Shown: positions 27,141 to 36,307, counted from the stretch's first letter. The stretch: DNA of 63,781 bases from Desulfuromonadales bacterium (GCA_030145195.1 JAQYVY010000017.1:1-63781), one strand, 5' to 3'. The notes: a model not told the origin generated them from the sequence alone. Numbers and translations: made by a program.

Positions 27141-27976
27141 TGTTGTGGCAGTTCGATCAGCAGCCGCTGTTGATCACGGGTGACCATCGTCGACCCTGCG
27201 CCGTCGATCAGTTGCCAGAAGAGGTCTGCTACCGGATGTCCGGTGGCTGCGATGGCGCTCTTCTCCTGCTCGTGCCAGAGTTTTGCCAGTTCGAGGTTCT
27301 TCTGTGGGGTTTGACGGCCTAAGCTGACCGCAAAAAAAGCCGTGATTTCACCTTCGGAGTAAGGGTCGATCGGTTCAAGGGTAGAGACCAGGATTGGACC
27401 GTTGGGTAGATCCTTCTGTAATGCGAAGCGACGAAGGTAGGCTTGGTTAAGTTCAAAATCGTAGGGCTGTCGTCCAAGGTTAACTGTTGATTGCGGCTTT
27501 TCAACGGGCACCAGAAAACGGTTGGCAAGTCCTGGCGGAATATCATTCTCCGGCAGGGTCTCAAGCGTCAAGATAAAGTCTTCAAGGGCTCCGGCTGCGG
27601 TTGTGTCAGTCATCTCACCCTGAAACAGCAGATAGGTGTAGATCCCGAATTCTCCCGGTTCGGTGGTCGTTTCATCGACCGGAATCCAGTTAACCTGTAG
27701 CGGCACTGCCGGGAAAGTGCCGTCAATGCTTGCTGCACGCTGCGCTGCCGCTTTGGCAGCCTTACGTCGTTCCAGCACCCGCAACTTTTCCTGCAGCAGC
27801 TTTAACTTGTTCTGAATGTTTTCGATGTTCTCGATGGTTTGTTTCCGCTCTTCTTCGTTGGGCTGTTTCTTGCCAAGCAGGTCATCAAGCAGCGCCAGGG
27901 CAGGAAGGCATGAAATAAGGACGAAAAAACAGGTCAGAACGGCGATAGAACGAAAACGGGGCAGGGAAGTAAACAT
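27137..27976 (-). CDS. Secreted coiled-coil protein of unknown function
   Basis: I do not recognise the family. The start at 27976 is chosen because AAGGAG precedes it and it gives a signal peptide (MFTSLPRFRSIAVLTCFFVL, cleavage near ALA at residue 28). Residues about 40-80 (KQTIENIENIQNKLKLLQEK) form a charged coiled coil. The remaining 200 residues look like a mixed alpha/beta periplasmic domain without known motifs. It overlaps the cysteine-cluster gene, suggesting an envelope protein plus metal-binding partner. Confidence 0.75.
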   Translation of the reverse strand: MFTSLPRFRSIAVLTCFFVLISCLPALALLDDLLGKKQPNEEERKQTIENIENIQNKLKLLQEKLRVLERRKAAKAAAQRAASIDGTFPAVPLQVNWIPVDETTTEPGEFGIYTYLLFQGEMTDTTAAGALEDFILTLETLPENDIPPGLANRFLVPVEKPQSTVNLGRQPYDFELNQAYLRRFALQKDLPNGPILVSTLEPIDPYSEGEITAFFAVSLGRQTPQKNLELAKLWHEQEKSAIAATGHPVADLFWQLIDGAGSTMVTRDQQRLLIELPQQ

Positions 27977-28226
27977 GATAACTCCTTGGAAGTGCGTATG
28001 AATAATGTTGTTTCTAGCATGTTTCTTTATCAGGTGGAAGGTTGAAATGGGTCGGTCACTGAATGCTGCCAAGAGGTCTGAAAGATTTATCGGTGAATGT
28101 TCTTATCCATAAGACAATGTAATTCGAGGTCTATCGATTGTTCAGGCGAAGAACCTGGTATAAAAGTGACATGGAATAACCACGAATACTTCTCTGCACC
28201 GTTGCAGATTGATATAAAGCCATAAA

Positions 28227-28257
28227 AAAAAGGGACAGCCGCTTGGCTGTCCCTTTT
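28227..28257 (-). terminator. Hairpin terminator of the cold-shock gene
   Basis: AAAAGGGACAGCC and GGCTGTCCCTTTT pair around a GCTT loop, 21 bases past the cold-shock stop codon. On the minus strand the stem is followed by a T-rich tract. The inner GGGACAG/CTGTCCC core resembles the GGGACnGTCCC fragments elsewhere. Confidence 0.85.
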
Positions 28258-28277
28258 CTGTTGGTTTGCAATAAAGG

Positions 28278-28478
28278 TTATGCTTTGTTCACGTTGGAAG
28301 CCTGAGGCCCTTTCTGTCCGTCGGTAACGTCAAAGTTGACGCGCTCACCTTCTGCCAGGGTTTTGAAACCCGAGCCTTGAATCTCTGAGAAATGTACGAA
28401 TACATCAGGACCATTGTCCTGCTCGATGAAACCGAAACCTTTTGCTTCATTAAACCACTTTACGCTACCTTCAGCCAT
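28278..28478 (-). CDS. Cold-shock protein (CspA family)
   Basis: The 66-residue protein is a single OB fold: [20 protein letters not shown] holds RNP1 (KGFGFIE) and [10 protein letters not shown] holds RNP2 (VFVHF). It binds single-stranded RNA or DNA and acts as an RNA chaperone. A promoter about 170 bases upstream implies a long leader, as in cold-regulated cspA genes. A strong terminator follows, so it is monocistronic. Confidence 0.96.
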   Translation of the reverse strand: MAEGSVKWFNEAKGFGFIEQDNGPDVFVHFSEIQGSGFKTLAEGERVNFDVTDGQKGPQASNVNKA

Positions 28479-28648
28479 TGTCCAACTCCTTAGCTCCTCT
28501 GGATACAGAGGTTTTGTCTGTTGTGCAAATTTCTGGACTGCCTAAACACATAAAAACACGCAAGCATTAATGAGAGTGTTTGCGCGGTTCGTTCCAAACT
28601 GACTAACGATTAATCTGTCTGTCGGGCAACTAGATCTACACAAATTTA

Positions 28649-28678
28649 TTCATATTGAAGTTTTATATCAAAAGTCAA
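28649..28678 (-). promoter_or_regulatory. Candidate promoter of the cold-shock gene
   Basis: On the minus strand TTGACT (28673-28678) and TATGAA (28649-28654) are 18 bases apart in an A/T-rich stretch. The transcript would have a leader of about 160 bases, comparable to leaders that refold with temperature in cspA genes. Confidence 0.45.
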
Positions 28679-28958
28679 GATGGCAAAGCAAGCGTTTTTT
28701 CGCTGGAAAAGATCCGGAAGGTGGTTGTCTTGGGGAAATGACCTGGGAAATATATCAAAATAAAGTGACCTGAAAGTCAAAGACAGGAATTAACGCAGAG
28801 GCGCAGAGACGCTAAGCAAAACTATTCTAAGAAAGCTGTTGTTCCCGGATGCTAGCAGTCAGTCCATTGGTCGTCCAACAGGCCGCTACGTGGATTCAAG
28901 GCCTTTACTTTGCGATCTTTGCACCTCTGCGTTTAATTCGTTTGGGTTGTGACATTAA
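28679..28958. other. Gap between cold-shock promoter and nrdJ terminator
   Basis: With the leader to its left, this is part of a 560-base stretch without a gene. It contains repeat copy 12 and nothing else that I can identify. Confidence 0.5.
28789..28938. repeat. CGCAAAG-type dispersed repeat, copy 12
   Basis: The left arm TTAACGCAGAGGCGCAGAGA (28790-28809) faces TTTGCGATCTTTGCACCTCT then GCGTTTAA on the right. Arms are complementary with a few mismatches. Confidence 0.75.
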
Positions 28959-28990
28959 ACAAGGGGCCGCTCATTTGAGTGGCCCCTTGT
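28959..28990 (-). terminator. Hairpin terminator of nrdJ
   Basis: ACAAGGGGCCGCTC pairs with GAGTGGCCCCTTGT around ATTT, 49 bases past the nrdJ stop codon. The stem is strong with one G-T type mismatch near the loop; a T-rich flank follows on the plus strand and an ATG-rich one on the minus strand. Confidence 0.75.
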
Positions 28991-29038
28991 GGGTTTCTTA
29001 TAAAAGAGCTGATCGCTGACTTGTCGCAGTTTCAGGCT

Positions 29039-31264
29039 TTACGCACACTCCGAATAACCGCACACGTGACAGACGCAACAACCACCCTCATGTTCAACCG
29101 GGCCGCCGCAGTCGGGGCAGGCACCACCGTTGTTGGAGTGAGAGAGCTCCGCTTCTTCGTGATCTGCCATATGAATCTGGATCGCTTTGGCGACGGCGTC
29201 AGCACATGAGGTGATACGGTTCTGGCCAAAGCCGGTCGGTTTGTGGCAGGTGATGCCGATCATCTGCTTGACTGCCTGGCGGGCTTGTACGCCGGAGCGC
29301 CAGGCCAGTGAGACGAGTCGGCCGATCGCTTCACATTGGGACGAAGCGCAACCGCCTGCTTTGCCCATAGTGGTGAAGAGTTCGAAGACGCCAGCGTTGT
29401 CTTCGTTGATGGTCACATAGAGCGGGCCGCAACCGGTCTGCATCTGGTAGGTGCTACCGGTTAAAGCCCGAGGCCGGTCACGTTTGACGCGGCGTTTGGC
29501 CGACTCATGAGGGATGGTGTCTTCCGCCTTGGTCTCTGCTTTCTTGACCGAGAGGACCTGCATGTCGCGGGAGCCGTCACGGTAAATAGTCACGCCCTTA
29601 CAGCCGCTCTGGTAGGCGAGGCGATAGACAGTCGAGACGTCATCGCGGGTCGCATCGTTGCAGAAGTTGACGGTTTTGGAGACAGCGTTGTCAGTGTGGT
29701 TCTGGAAAGCCGCTTGCATCCGGATATGATCTTCCGGGGTGATGTCGTGAGAGGTGACAAAGATGTCGCGAACATCTTCAGGAATCTCATCAATATCCTG
29801 AATGGTTCCGTGCTCGGCAATCGTTTTCATCAACTCCTTGGAGTAGAAGCCTCGTTCTTTGGCGATCTTTTCGAACAGCGGGTGAACTTCGACCAGCACA
29901 TCTTTATCGAGCACCTGGCGCACGTAAGAGACAGCAAAGAGGGGCTCTATGCCGCTTGAGGTATTGCTGATGATCGAGATGGTTCCGGTCGGAGCGATGG
30001 TGGTACAGGTGGCATTGCGTACCGGCTCGCCTTTGCCGTCGAAAATGCTGCCCTCAAAATTAGGGAATGCACCGCGTTCTTTGGCCAGCACCTGAGAGGT
30101 CATGCGCGACTTGTCGGTGATGAATTTCATCACTCGGTCGCCCAGTTCAACCGCGGCTTCGCTGTTGTAAGGAATGCCGAGCAGGATCAGCATGTCGGCC
30201 CAACCCATGACGCCGAGACCGATCTTGCGGTTGGCGCGGGTCATTTCTTTGATCTCTTCGATCGGGTAATTGTTAACCTGGATGACGTTGTCGAGGAAGC
30301 GAGTTCCAAGTTCAACCACTTCTGCCAGACGGTCCCAATTGATTTCGCCGTCGGCCGTAATCATCTTGACCAGGTTGATGGAGCCCAGGTTGCATGATTC
30401 GTACGGCAGCAACGGTTGTTCTCCGCACGGATTGGTCGCTTCGAATTCGCCGATATGCGGTGTCGGGTTGTCGCGGTTGAGGCGATCCAGGAAGATGATG
30501 CCCGGCTCGCCATTGGTCCAGGCTAGGTCGACGATGCGCTCGAAAACCTTGCGCGCCGAGCGCTGGCTGACCGCTTCACCGGTGCGTGGACTGATGATGT
30601 CGTAGTCGGCGTCTTTTTCGACCGCTTCCATAAAGGCTTCGGTTATGCCGACGGAGATGTTGAAGTTGGTCAGCACCGTCTGATCCCGCTTACACATGAT
30701 GAAGTCCATGATGTCGGGATGATCGACGCGCAGAATGCCCATGTTGGCACCACGACGGGTGCCGCCCTGCTTGATCGTTTCGGTGGCAGCGTCGAAGACG
30801 TTCATGAAGGAGAGGGGGCCTGAGGAGACGCCCTTGGTCGAGAGCACCACATCATTGGCAGGGCGGATGCGGTTAAAGGAGAAGCCGGTGCCGCCGCCGC
30901 TCTTGTGAATCAGCGCCGTCTGTTTAATGGCCTCGAAGATTTCCTCCATGGAATCGCCAATCGGAAGGACAAAGCAAGCCGAGAGCTGCCCCAGTTCGCG
31001 CCCGGCGTTCATCAGGGTTGGTGAGTTGGGCATAAACTCGAGGTTGGTCATGATCTGCAGAAACTCTTTTTCCAGCTCCGCCGGAACGCGCCCGGTTTTG
31101 AACTCCTTCTCGGCGGCGGCGATGGTGGTCGCGACCCGCTGGAACATGTCGAGGGGGGCTTCAAGAACTTGACCCTCATTATCTCTGCGCAGATAACGGC
31201 GCTCGAGGACGGTAATGGCATTTGGAGACAGTTCTGGCGCTGAGGTGGTGGATTTTTTCGACAT
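29039..31264 (-). CDS. nrdJ: Adenosylcobalamin-dependent ribonucleotide reductase (class II)
   Basis: The 741-residue enzyme reduces ribonucleotides to deoxyribonucleotides without oxygen or a second subunit. Motifs are RRGANMGILRVDHPDI near residue 160, NPCGEQPLLPYESCNLGS near 280 with active-site cysteine and glutamate, and APTGTISIISNTSSGIEP near 425. The C-terminal segment (CPDCGGPVEHEGG and CCVCHVCGYSECA) holds redox-active and zinc-binding cysteines typical of this class II subgroup. The transcript starts from a promoter carrying probable NrdR boxes and ends at a hairpin. It is isolated from other nucleotide genes. Confidence 0.96.
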   Translation of the reverse strand: MSKKSTTSAPELSPNAITVLERRYLRRDNEGQVLEAPLDMFQRVATTIAAAEKEFKTGRVPAELEKEFLQIMTNLEFMPNSPTLMNAGRELGQLSACFVLPIGDSMEEIFEAIKQTALIHKSGGGTGFSFNRIRPANDVVLSTKGVSSGPLSFMNVFDAATETIKQGGTRRGANMGILRVDHPDIMDFIMCKRDQTVLTNFNISVGITEAFMEAVEKDADYDIISPRTGEAVSQRSARKVFERIVDLAWTNGEPGIIFLDRLNRDNPTPHIGEFEATNPCGEQPLLPYESCNLGSINLVKMITADGEINWDRLAEVVELGTRFLDNVIQVNNYPIEEIKEMTRANRKIGLGVMGWADMLILLGIPYNSEAAVELGDRVMKFITDKSRMTSQVLAKERGAFPNFEGSIFDGKGEPVRNATCTTIAPTGTISIISNTSSGIEPLFAVSYVRQVLDKDVLVEVHPLFEKIAKERGFYSKELMKTIAEHGTIQDIDEIPEDVRDIFVTSHDITPEDHIRMQAAFQNHTDNAVSKTVNFCNDATRDDVSTVYRLAYQSGCKGVTIYRDGSRDMQVLSVKKAETKAEDTIPHESAKRRVKRDRPRALTGSTYQMQTGCGPLYVTINEDNAGVFELFTTMGKAGGCASSQCEAIGRLVSLAWRSGVQARQAVKQMIGITCHKPTGFGQNRITSCADAVAKAIQIHMADHEEAELSHSNNGGACPDCGGPVEHEGGCCVCHVCGYSECA

Positions 31265-31315
31265 GATTGACCTTCCTGCAATATGAATAGGATTTTGATT
31301 GAATAATGGCGAGGT

Positions 31316-31368
31316 GCACTATATCGTGTAGTGTGGAAAGTTAAACCACAAGATGTGGTGCCTGTCAA
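31316..31368 (-). promoter_or_regulatory. nrdJ promoter with two candidate NrdR boxes
   Basis: On the minus strand TTGACA (31363-31368) and TTTAAC (31340-31345) are exactly 17 bases apart. The palindrome ACCACATCTTGTGGT lies in that spacer, and a second one, CACTACACGATATAGTG (31317-31333), lies just downstream. Paired boxes about three helical turns apart over a promoter are the usual layout of NrdR control of ribonucleotide reductase genes. Their centres here are 27-30 bases apart depending on alignment, slightly short of the usual 31-32. Confidence 0.55.
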
Positions 31369-31532
31369 GCCTGTATCTTCTATTGCTTTTCGTGGTTTTT
31401 AGGGGAGAGCTCGAACATAGTCAGTGATTTCAAAAAGTTGAGTCTCGGAAGGTGTTGATTTATATTTTAAGACGTAGCAAAGTAATAAGCTAACTTGTTT
31501 GGATTCACAATGTTTTAAGGGGGCACTATACA

Positions 31533-32588
31533 GTGAGGGAGATCAATAAACAGCAGAATCCGCAACTGGTTGAGGAATTGCAAGACCTCAAGGGGATTCT
31601 CAATGTTGCTCAGGTTGTTGTTTCGTCGTTGGAGCTGGATGAGGTGCTGCAGAATATTTTGCACAGTGCGATGGCCGTCATGGACATGCCCGCTGGCACC
31701 ATTGCTCTGTATGATGAAGCGACCTTCCAGCTGGACCTGCATTCTCACGCCGGTTTGAGTCAAAATTTCGTTAAGCTGGATAAGTGGCAGGTTAAACCAA
31801 AGGGGTTGACTCACGAGATTCTTGATCGAGGCGAACTCTTTATCGTTGAGGATACCAAAACTGCCGATTTTTTTAATAATCCTTTGGCGATTGCAGAGGG
31901 GATCCGTTCCCTGATTGCGATGCCCCTGAAAATTCACCAAAGAACCATCGGTATTCTCTACCTGGACGATTTCAAACCGCGAACTTTCTCCGAAGCTAAA
32001 CTCGAACTGCTTTCGATATTGAGTTCGTTTGCCACCATGAGTATTGATCATGCTCGTCTGCATGAGAAGACCATGCAGCTTGCCTGTACCGATGGTCTGA
32101 CGGGCCTTTATAATCATCGCCAGTTCAAGAAATTGTTTGCCGATGAGGTGATGCGGGCGACACGCTATGGCAAGTTTTTATCAATCGTCCTTTTTGATGT
32201 CGATGATTTCAAGAAGTTCAACGATACCTACGGTCACCCCAATGGCGATATTGTCTTGCAGGAGACGGCCATTTTACTGCGCGAACTGCTGCGCGACTGC
32301 GATATGCTTTTTCGCTATGGGGGCGAGGAGTTTGTCGCTCTGTTGCCGGAAACGCCTTTACCCGAAGCCGTCAAGGTTGCCGAGCGAATCCGGATATTTA
32401 TCGAAACCGAGTCGCCTCGTTTTCTGACCCAGATTACTAAAACTCACGGCGTCACTGTTAGTGTCGGCGTTGCCGCTATTCCAGACGATGGCTCTGATGC
32501 GGCGTCCCTGCTGAAGATGGTTGACGATCTGATGTACCGGGCCAAAAGGGATGGCAAGAACAAGGTCTACCACAACCTGAGTGCGTGA
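31533..32588 (+). CDS. GAF-domain diguanylate cyclase
   Basis: A cytoplasmic sensor-cyclase of 351 residues. Residues about 30-175 form a GAF domain, and residues about 190-350 form a GGDEF domain with the active motif YGGEEF. Just upstream is RDCD, a perfect RxxD inhibitory site, so the enzyme is probably active and product-inhibited by cyclic di-GMP. The start is GTG at 31533 with AAGGGGG upstream. It is followed after 57 bases by an NtrC-type regulator gene, which suggests a signalling operon. The GAF ligand is unknown. Confidence 0.93.
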   Translation: MREINKQQNPQLVEELQDLKGILNVAQVVVSSLELDEVLQNILHSAMAVMDMPAGTIALYDEATFQLDLHSHAGLSQNFVKLDKWQVKPKGLTHEILDRGELFIVEDTKTADFFNNPLAIAEGIRSLIAMPLKIHQRTIGILYLDDFKPRTFSEAKLELLSILSSFATMSIDHARLHEKTMQLACTDGLTGLYNHRQFKKLFADEVMRATRYGKFLSIVLFDVDDFKKFNDTYGHPNGDIVLQETAILLRELLRDCDMLFRYGGEEFVALLPETPLPEAVKVAERIRIFIETESPRFLTQITKTHGVTVSVGVAAIPDDGSDAASLLKMVDDLMYRAKRDGKNKVYHNLSA

Positions 32589-32645
32589 GCCTGGCGCTGA
32601 CACACTCAAACCCATCTATCCAGCTTCAATGGTTGAATAAAGATA

Positions 32646-34010
32646 ATGTCTTCAGAAAAAATTCTGATAGTTGATGATGAAGAAGGGATGCGGCGGCTTT
32701 TGAGTCGCGTCCTTGGCAGAGCAGGCTACGACGCGGTTGCAGTTGGCAGTGGTGCGGAGGCATTGCGTCAAGTGGCAAGTGATCGTTTTGATCTGGTGGT
32801 AACTGACATCAAGATGCCCGAGATGGACGGTTTACAGTTGCTTGAGGAACTCAAGGAGTTTGAACCGTCTCTGCCGATTATCGTGATGACCGCCTACGGC
32901 ACGATTGAGAATGCCGTGCAGGCGCTGCGCTTAGGGGCCTACGATTACATCGCCAAACCGTTTGAGACTGATGAAATCAAACTCACTGTCGCCAAACTTC
33001 TGGAGCGTGAACGGCTATTGGCAGAAAATCGCTATCTGCATGCCGAGCTGGAAGGGCGTTACGATTTCAGTGGTATCGCGAGTGGGTCGCCTGCGATGCA
33101 GCAGGTTTTTGAGATGGCTTCTTCTGTGGCGGTCAGCAACGCAAATGTGCTGATTACCGGGGAATCTGGCACCGGCAAAGAACTGTTGGCGCGTTCGATT
33201 CATTACAATTCGCTACGCAAAGAGAAGCCTTTCGTCGTACTCAATTGTGCAGCGATTTCGGAAGGAGTTCTCGAGAGCGAACTCTTTGGTCACGAAAAGG
33301 GCGCTTTCACTGGAGCTCTGGATACCCGCAAGGGGCGTTTCGAGCGTGCTGACCAGGGAACTCTCTTCATTGACGAAGTCGCCGAAATGAGCATGGCGGC
33401 ACAGGTCAAGCTGCTGCGGGTTATTCAGGAGCATGAGTTTGAGCGAGTTGGCGGCAACAAGACAATCAGTGTCGATGTGCGGATCGTTGCCGCGACCAAT
33501 AAAAAGTTAGAAGATCAAGTCAAGGAAGGCAAGTTCCGGGAAGACCTTTATTACCGGCTGAATGTGGTCAATATCCCGATCCCGCCCCTGCGTTCCCGAC
33601 GCGAAGATATTGAACCCCTGACGCGGCATTTTTTGCAAAAATATGCGGCGGAAACCGGCAAGAAAATTACGGAGTTGTCGCCCCGCGCTTTGAGCTGCTT
33701 ATTGGCTCACGACTGGCCCGGTAATGTGCGGGAGTTACAAAATGCGATTGAACGTGCTGTGGTGCTTTCCAAGGGGACAGTGCTGACGCCGCGCGATTTT
33801 CCTCAAGGGTTGCAGGGTGACGATCAGATTTGTCTACAGGTTCCCGAAAAAGGCGGCAGCCTCACGGAGCTCCTTGAGGATCTGGAGCGTCAATTGATCA
33901 TTCAGACCCTGCAGCGGGAAGATGGCTCACAGACCCGTGCGGCCGATGCTCTCGGTATCAAACGTACGACTTTGCGTTATAAGATGGAAAAGTACAGCAT
34001 GATAGAGTGA
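32646..34010 (+). CDS. NtrC-family sigma-54-dependent response regulator
   Basis: The 454-residue protein has three domains. A receiver (about 1-120) carries the phospho-acceptor Asp in VVTDIKMPEMDG. An AAA+ sigma-54 activation domain (about 140-375) carries GESGTGKELLARS (Walker A), the sigma-54 contact loop GAFTGA and FIDEVAEM (Walker B). A C-terminal Fis-type helix-turn-helix follows (TRAADALGIKRTTLRYKM). It would activate sigma-54 promoters when phosphorylated by a sensor kinase not encoded here. It follows a diguanylate cyclase. A candidate sigma-54 promoter lies at 39153, but no evidence ties the two. Confidence 0.95.
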   Translation: MSSEKILIVDDEEGMRRLLSRVLGRAGYDAVAVGSGAEALRQVASDRFDLVVTDIKMPEMDGLQLLEELKEFEPSLPIIVMTAYGTIENAVQALRLGAYDYIAKPFETDEIKLTVAKLLERERLLAENRYLHAELEGRYDFSGIASGSPAMQQVFEMASSVAVSNANVLITGESGTGKELLARSIHYNSLRKEKPFVVLNCAAISEGVLESELFGHEKGAFTGALDTRKGRFERADQGTLFIDEVAEMSMAAQVKLLRVIQEHEFERVGGNKTISVDVRIVAATNKKLEDQVKEGKFREDLYYRLNVVNIPIPPLRSRREDIEPLTRHFLQKYAAETGKKITELSPRALSCLLAHDWPGNVRELQNAIERAVVLSKGTVLTPRDFPQGLQGDDQICLQVPEKGGSLTELLEDLERQLIIQTLQREDGSQTRAADALGIKRTTLRYKMEKYSMIE

Positions 34011-34312
34011 AGCTATAAGCTATAGCTCTGTTAGCGTTCTGTGCTGATGCTCAGCATTTTGAAAACACTAAAGACACAGTTATATTATTTGCTGTGTGCC
34101 ACACTGTAGTATTTCTGAGAAACAAACCCTTCTGCCAAGAACGAACCCGTAAATCATTCGAGAGAAATTGTAAGATAAATCGCGTTTGGTCGTCTCCCCT
34201 GTTGTGTCATTCGTTTGCTGGTCATGAATGTCAGCACTTCTGGGAAGTGTCTGAATCTGTCAAATCTAAGTACTGCAGAATATTTATGGTGAAATATGGA
34301 AGAAATTTTCAC
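34011..34312. other. Intergenic stretch before the ArsR gene
   Basis: I see no gene, repeat-family member or clear terminator here. A small imperfect inverted sequence (AGCTATAAGCTATAGCT, 34012-34028) follows the regulator gene. Confidence 0.4.
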
Positions 34313-34346
34313 TTGCTTATGTTTGGCTTGTTGGCTATATTGCCAA
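34313..34346 (+). promoter_or_regulatory. Promoter with overlapping ArsR-type operator
   Basis: TTGCTT (34313-34318) and TATATT (34336-34341) are 17 bases apart. The perfect inverted repeat TTGGC-N6-GCCAA (34331-34346) is centred on the -10 element, so a bound repressor would block polymerase. AAGGAGG and the ArsR start codon follow within 20 bases. This arrangement strongly suggests autoregulation by the downstream ArsR protein. Confidence 0.7.
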
Positions 34347-34365
34347 ATAGCTAAGGAGGTATATT

Positions 34366-34698
34366 ATGTATCAAGAACGGAAGGCCCTGCTGAACGCACG
34401 AGCCAAAGTGCTCAAGGCCATGGCCCACTCGACCCGATTGTTCATAATCGAAGAACTGGTGAAAGGGGAACGTTGCGTCTGCGACCTGACTGACCAAATT
34501 GGGGCTGATGTTTCAACCGTTTCCAAACATCTCTCTGTGCTCAGGCAGGCTGGCATTGTCTGTGATGACAAACGCGGCAATCAGGTTTTTTATCGACTTC
34601 GCGTCCCTTGTATCATCAACTTTTTCGGTTGTGTTGAGTCTGTCTTGGAGTCACAGGCGCAAGATCATGCCGCAACTCTTTCGGCAGTCGGGAAATAA
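34366..34698 (+). CDS. ArsR/SmtB-family metal- or metalloid-sensing repressor
   Basis: The 110-residue winged-helix protein has GERCVCDLTDQIGADVSTVS, with Cys37 and Cys39 in the alpha-3 position used by ArsR for As(III)/Sb(III). It also has Cys66, Cys82 and Cys89, the last two near the dimer-forming C-terminal helix. It probably releases a nearby palindrome when its cysteines bind a soft metal ion. It heads a gene run through at least the CcdA-like gene. Inducer identity (arsenic, organoarsenical, other thiophilic ion) is not set by sequence. Confidence 0.92.
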   Translation: MYQERKALLNARAKVLKAMAHSTRLFIIEELVKGERCVCDLTDQIGADVSTVSKHLSVLRQAGIVCDDKRGNQVFYRLRVPCIINFFGCVESVLESQAQDHAATLSAVGK

Positions 34699-34743
34699 TT
34701 TTTTGTTTAAGTGTTTGGCAATGACGTTGAAAAGGAAAGTTCT

Positions 34744-36051
34744 ATGAATTGGAAAGTTGAATGGAAACCGCTGTTTTGGATTATCGTCGTCTTTGTCAGC
34801 TGTTTCTTTCTGCCAGTTGAAACAGAGCGAGTGCAGTCGGCGCTTATTGAGTCTCTATATCTTGTCAAGTGGTATGCACGTGAGCATGTCCTTCTCTGTT
34901 TGATCCCGGCTTTTTTCATCGCTGGCGCAGTGGCGGTCTTTGTCAGCCAGGCGGCGGTGATGAAATACCTCGGACCAAAGGCGAACAAAGTTCTTGCCTA
35001 CGGTGTCGCCTCTGTCTCCGGGACCATTCTGGCCGTCTGCTCCTGCACCATTTTGCCGCTATTTGCCGGTATCTATCGCATGGGTGCAGGCCTCGGCCCG
35101 GCATGCGCTTTTCTCTATTCGGGGCCGGCGATTAACATTCTGGCCATTGTTCTAACCGCACGAATCCTCGGTCTAGAGATGGGGATTGCCCGCGCCGTCG
35201 GTGCCATTATCTTTGCCGTCGTCATCGGTCTACTCATGCACTTCTTCTTCCGCCATGAAGAGGCGGAAAAAGCGGCGGCGGCTCCGATGATGAGTGAGGC
35301 AGACGAGGGGCGTCCCCTCTGGCAGACTTCGCTCTACTTTGCCAGTATGGTCGGCATCCTGGTCTTTGCCAACTGGGGCAAAACCGATGACCCGACCGGT
35401 CTTTGGCATGATATCTACGCCGCCAAGTGGTGGATCACCAGTGGCTTCTCCATCGCTTTGGCTTTGATTCTAGCAACCTGGTTCAAGCTCGGCTTTATGC
35501 GGATTTTCCTGGCTGGTCTCCCGGCGCTGCTAATGGCAATTATCCAACCTCAGCATCCAGCCCTCGCCTTCACTTTCGGCGTCATCGGGTTGTCGTTACT
35601 AAGCAATCTTAAAAGCAGTCGCGATGGCGAAATGGGGCAGTGGTTCGAGGAGAGCTGGGATTTTGCCAAAAAGATCCTGCCGCTGCTGTTAATCGGCGTG
35701 TTGATCGCCGGGTTTCTGCTCGGTCGACCGGGTCACGAAGGGATCATCCCCTCGACCTGGGTTGCCTCGCTGGTCGGCGGCAATTCGCTCTCTGCCAACC
35801 TGTTCGCCTCGGTCTTTGGAGCATTCATGTACTTTGCCACCCTCACTGAAGTTCCGATCTTGCAGGGTCTGATCGGCGCTGGTATGGGGAAAGGACCGGC
35901 TCTGGCGCTGTTGCTGGCTGGCCCAGCACTTTCGCTGCCGAACATGCTGGTCATCCGGAGCGTAATGGGGACCAAAAAGACCCTCGTATTTGTGCTATTG
36001 GTGATGGTGATGGCGACCATCAGTGGATTAATTTTTGGAGCATTTTTCTAA
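34744..36051 (+). CDS. UPF0718-family permease (ArsP-like / SO_0444-like efflux type)
   Basis: The 435-residue inner-membrane protein has about 10 spans. CSCTILPLFAGIYRMGAGLG near residue 100 and the mirrored LTEVPILQGLIGAGMGKGPA near 380 are the two conserved loops of UPF0718/DUF318 permeases. Characterised relatives export trivalent organoarsenicals (ArsP), and SO_0444-type relatives are annotated as Cu/Zn efflux. The vicinal cysteines in VCSCTIL could bind the substrate. AAAGG precedes the ATG at 34744. It follows the ArsR gene by 45 bases and is followed by a small thioredoxin-fold gene after 17, a pairing common for this family. Confidence 0.85.
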   Translation: MNWKVEWKPLFWIIVVFVSCFFLPVETERVQSALIESLYLVKWYAREHVLLCLIPAFFIAGAVAVFVSQAAVMKYLGPKANKVLAYGVASVSGTILAVCSCTILPLFAGIYRMGAGLGPACAFLYSGPAINILAIVLTARILGLEMGIARAVGAIIFAVVIGLLMHFFFRHEEAEKAAAAPMMSEADEGRPLWQTSLYFASMVGILVFANWGKTDDPTGLWHDIYAAKWWITSGFSIALALILATWFKLGFMRIFLAGLPALLMAIIQPQHPALAFTFGVIGLSLLSNLKSSRDGEMGQWFEESWDFAKKILPLLLIGVLIAGFLLGRPGHEGIIPSTWVASLVGGNSLSANLFASVFGAFMYFATLTEVPILQGLIGAGMGKGPALALLLAGPALSLPNMLVIRSVMGTKKTLVFVLLVMVMATISGLIFGAFF

Positions 36052-36068
36052 AGGAAAGGGGTTGAACT

Positions 36069-36302
36069 ATGAAAAAGATTCAGATTCTCGGCACCGGGTG
36101 TGCCAAATGTCAAAAATTGGCCGACAACACCAAACAGGCCGCCGACAACCTCGGCATCGATTACGAAATGGAAAAAATAACTGACCTCAATCAGATTATG
36201 GGATTCGGTGTAATGACCACCCCGGCACTTGCCGTTGATGGTAGCGTTTTGCTTACTGGCAAGGTTCCGTCTCCGGCAGACATCGAAAAGATATTGGGGT
36301 GA
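36069..36302 (+). CDS. Small thioredoxin-fold redox protein (MTH895/TM0996 type)
   Basis: The 77-residue protein begins MKKIQILGTGCAKCQKLADN, with the redox CxxC at Cys11 and Cys14, and includes the cis-proline segment TTPALAVDG near residue 55. It belongs to the small-disulfide-reductase group often encoded next to UPF0718 permeases. A role in reducing or delivering the permease substrate is likely but not proven. It has no signal peptide and overlaps the next gene's GTG codon. Confidence 0.88.
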   Translation: MKKIQILGTGCAKCQKLADNTKQAADNLGIDYEMEKITDLNQIMGFGVMTTPALAVDGSVLLTGKVPSPADIEKILG

Positions 36303-36307
36303 TCATT

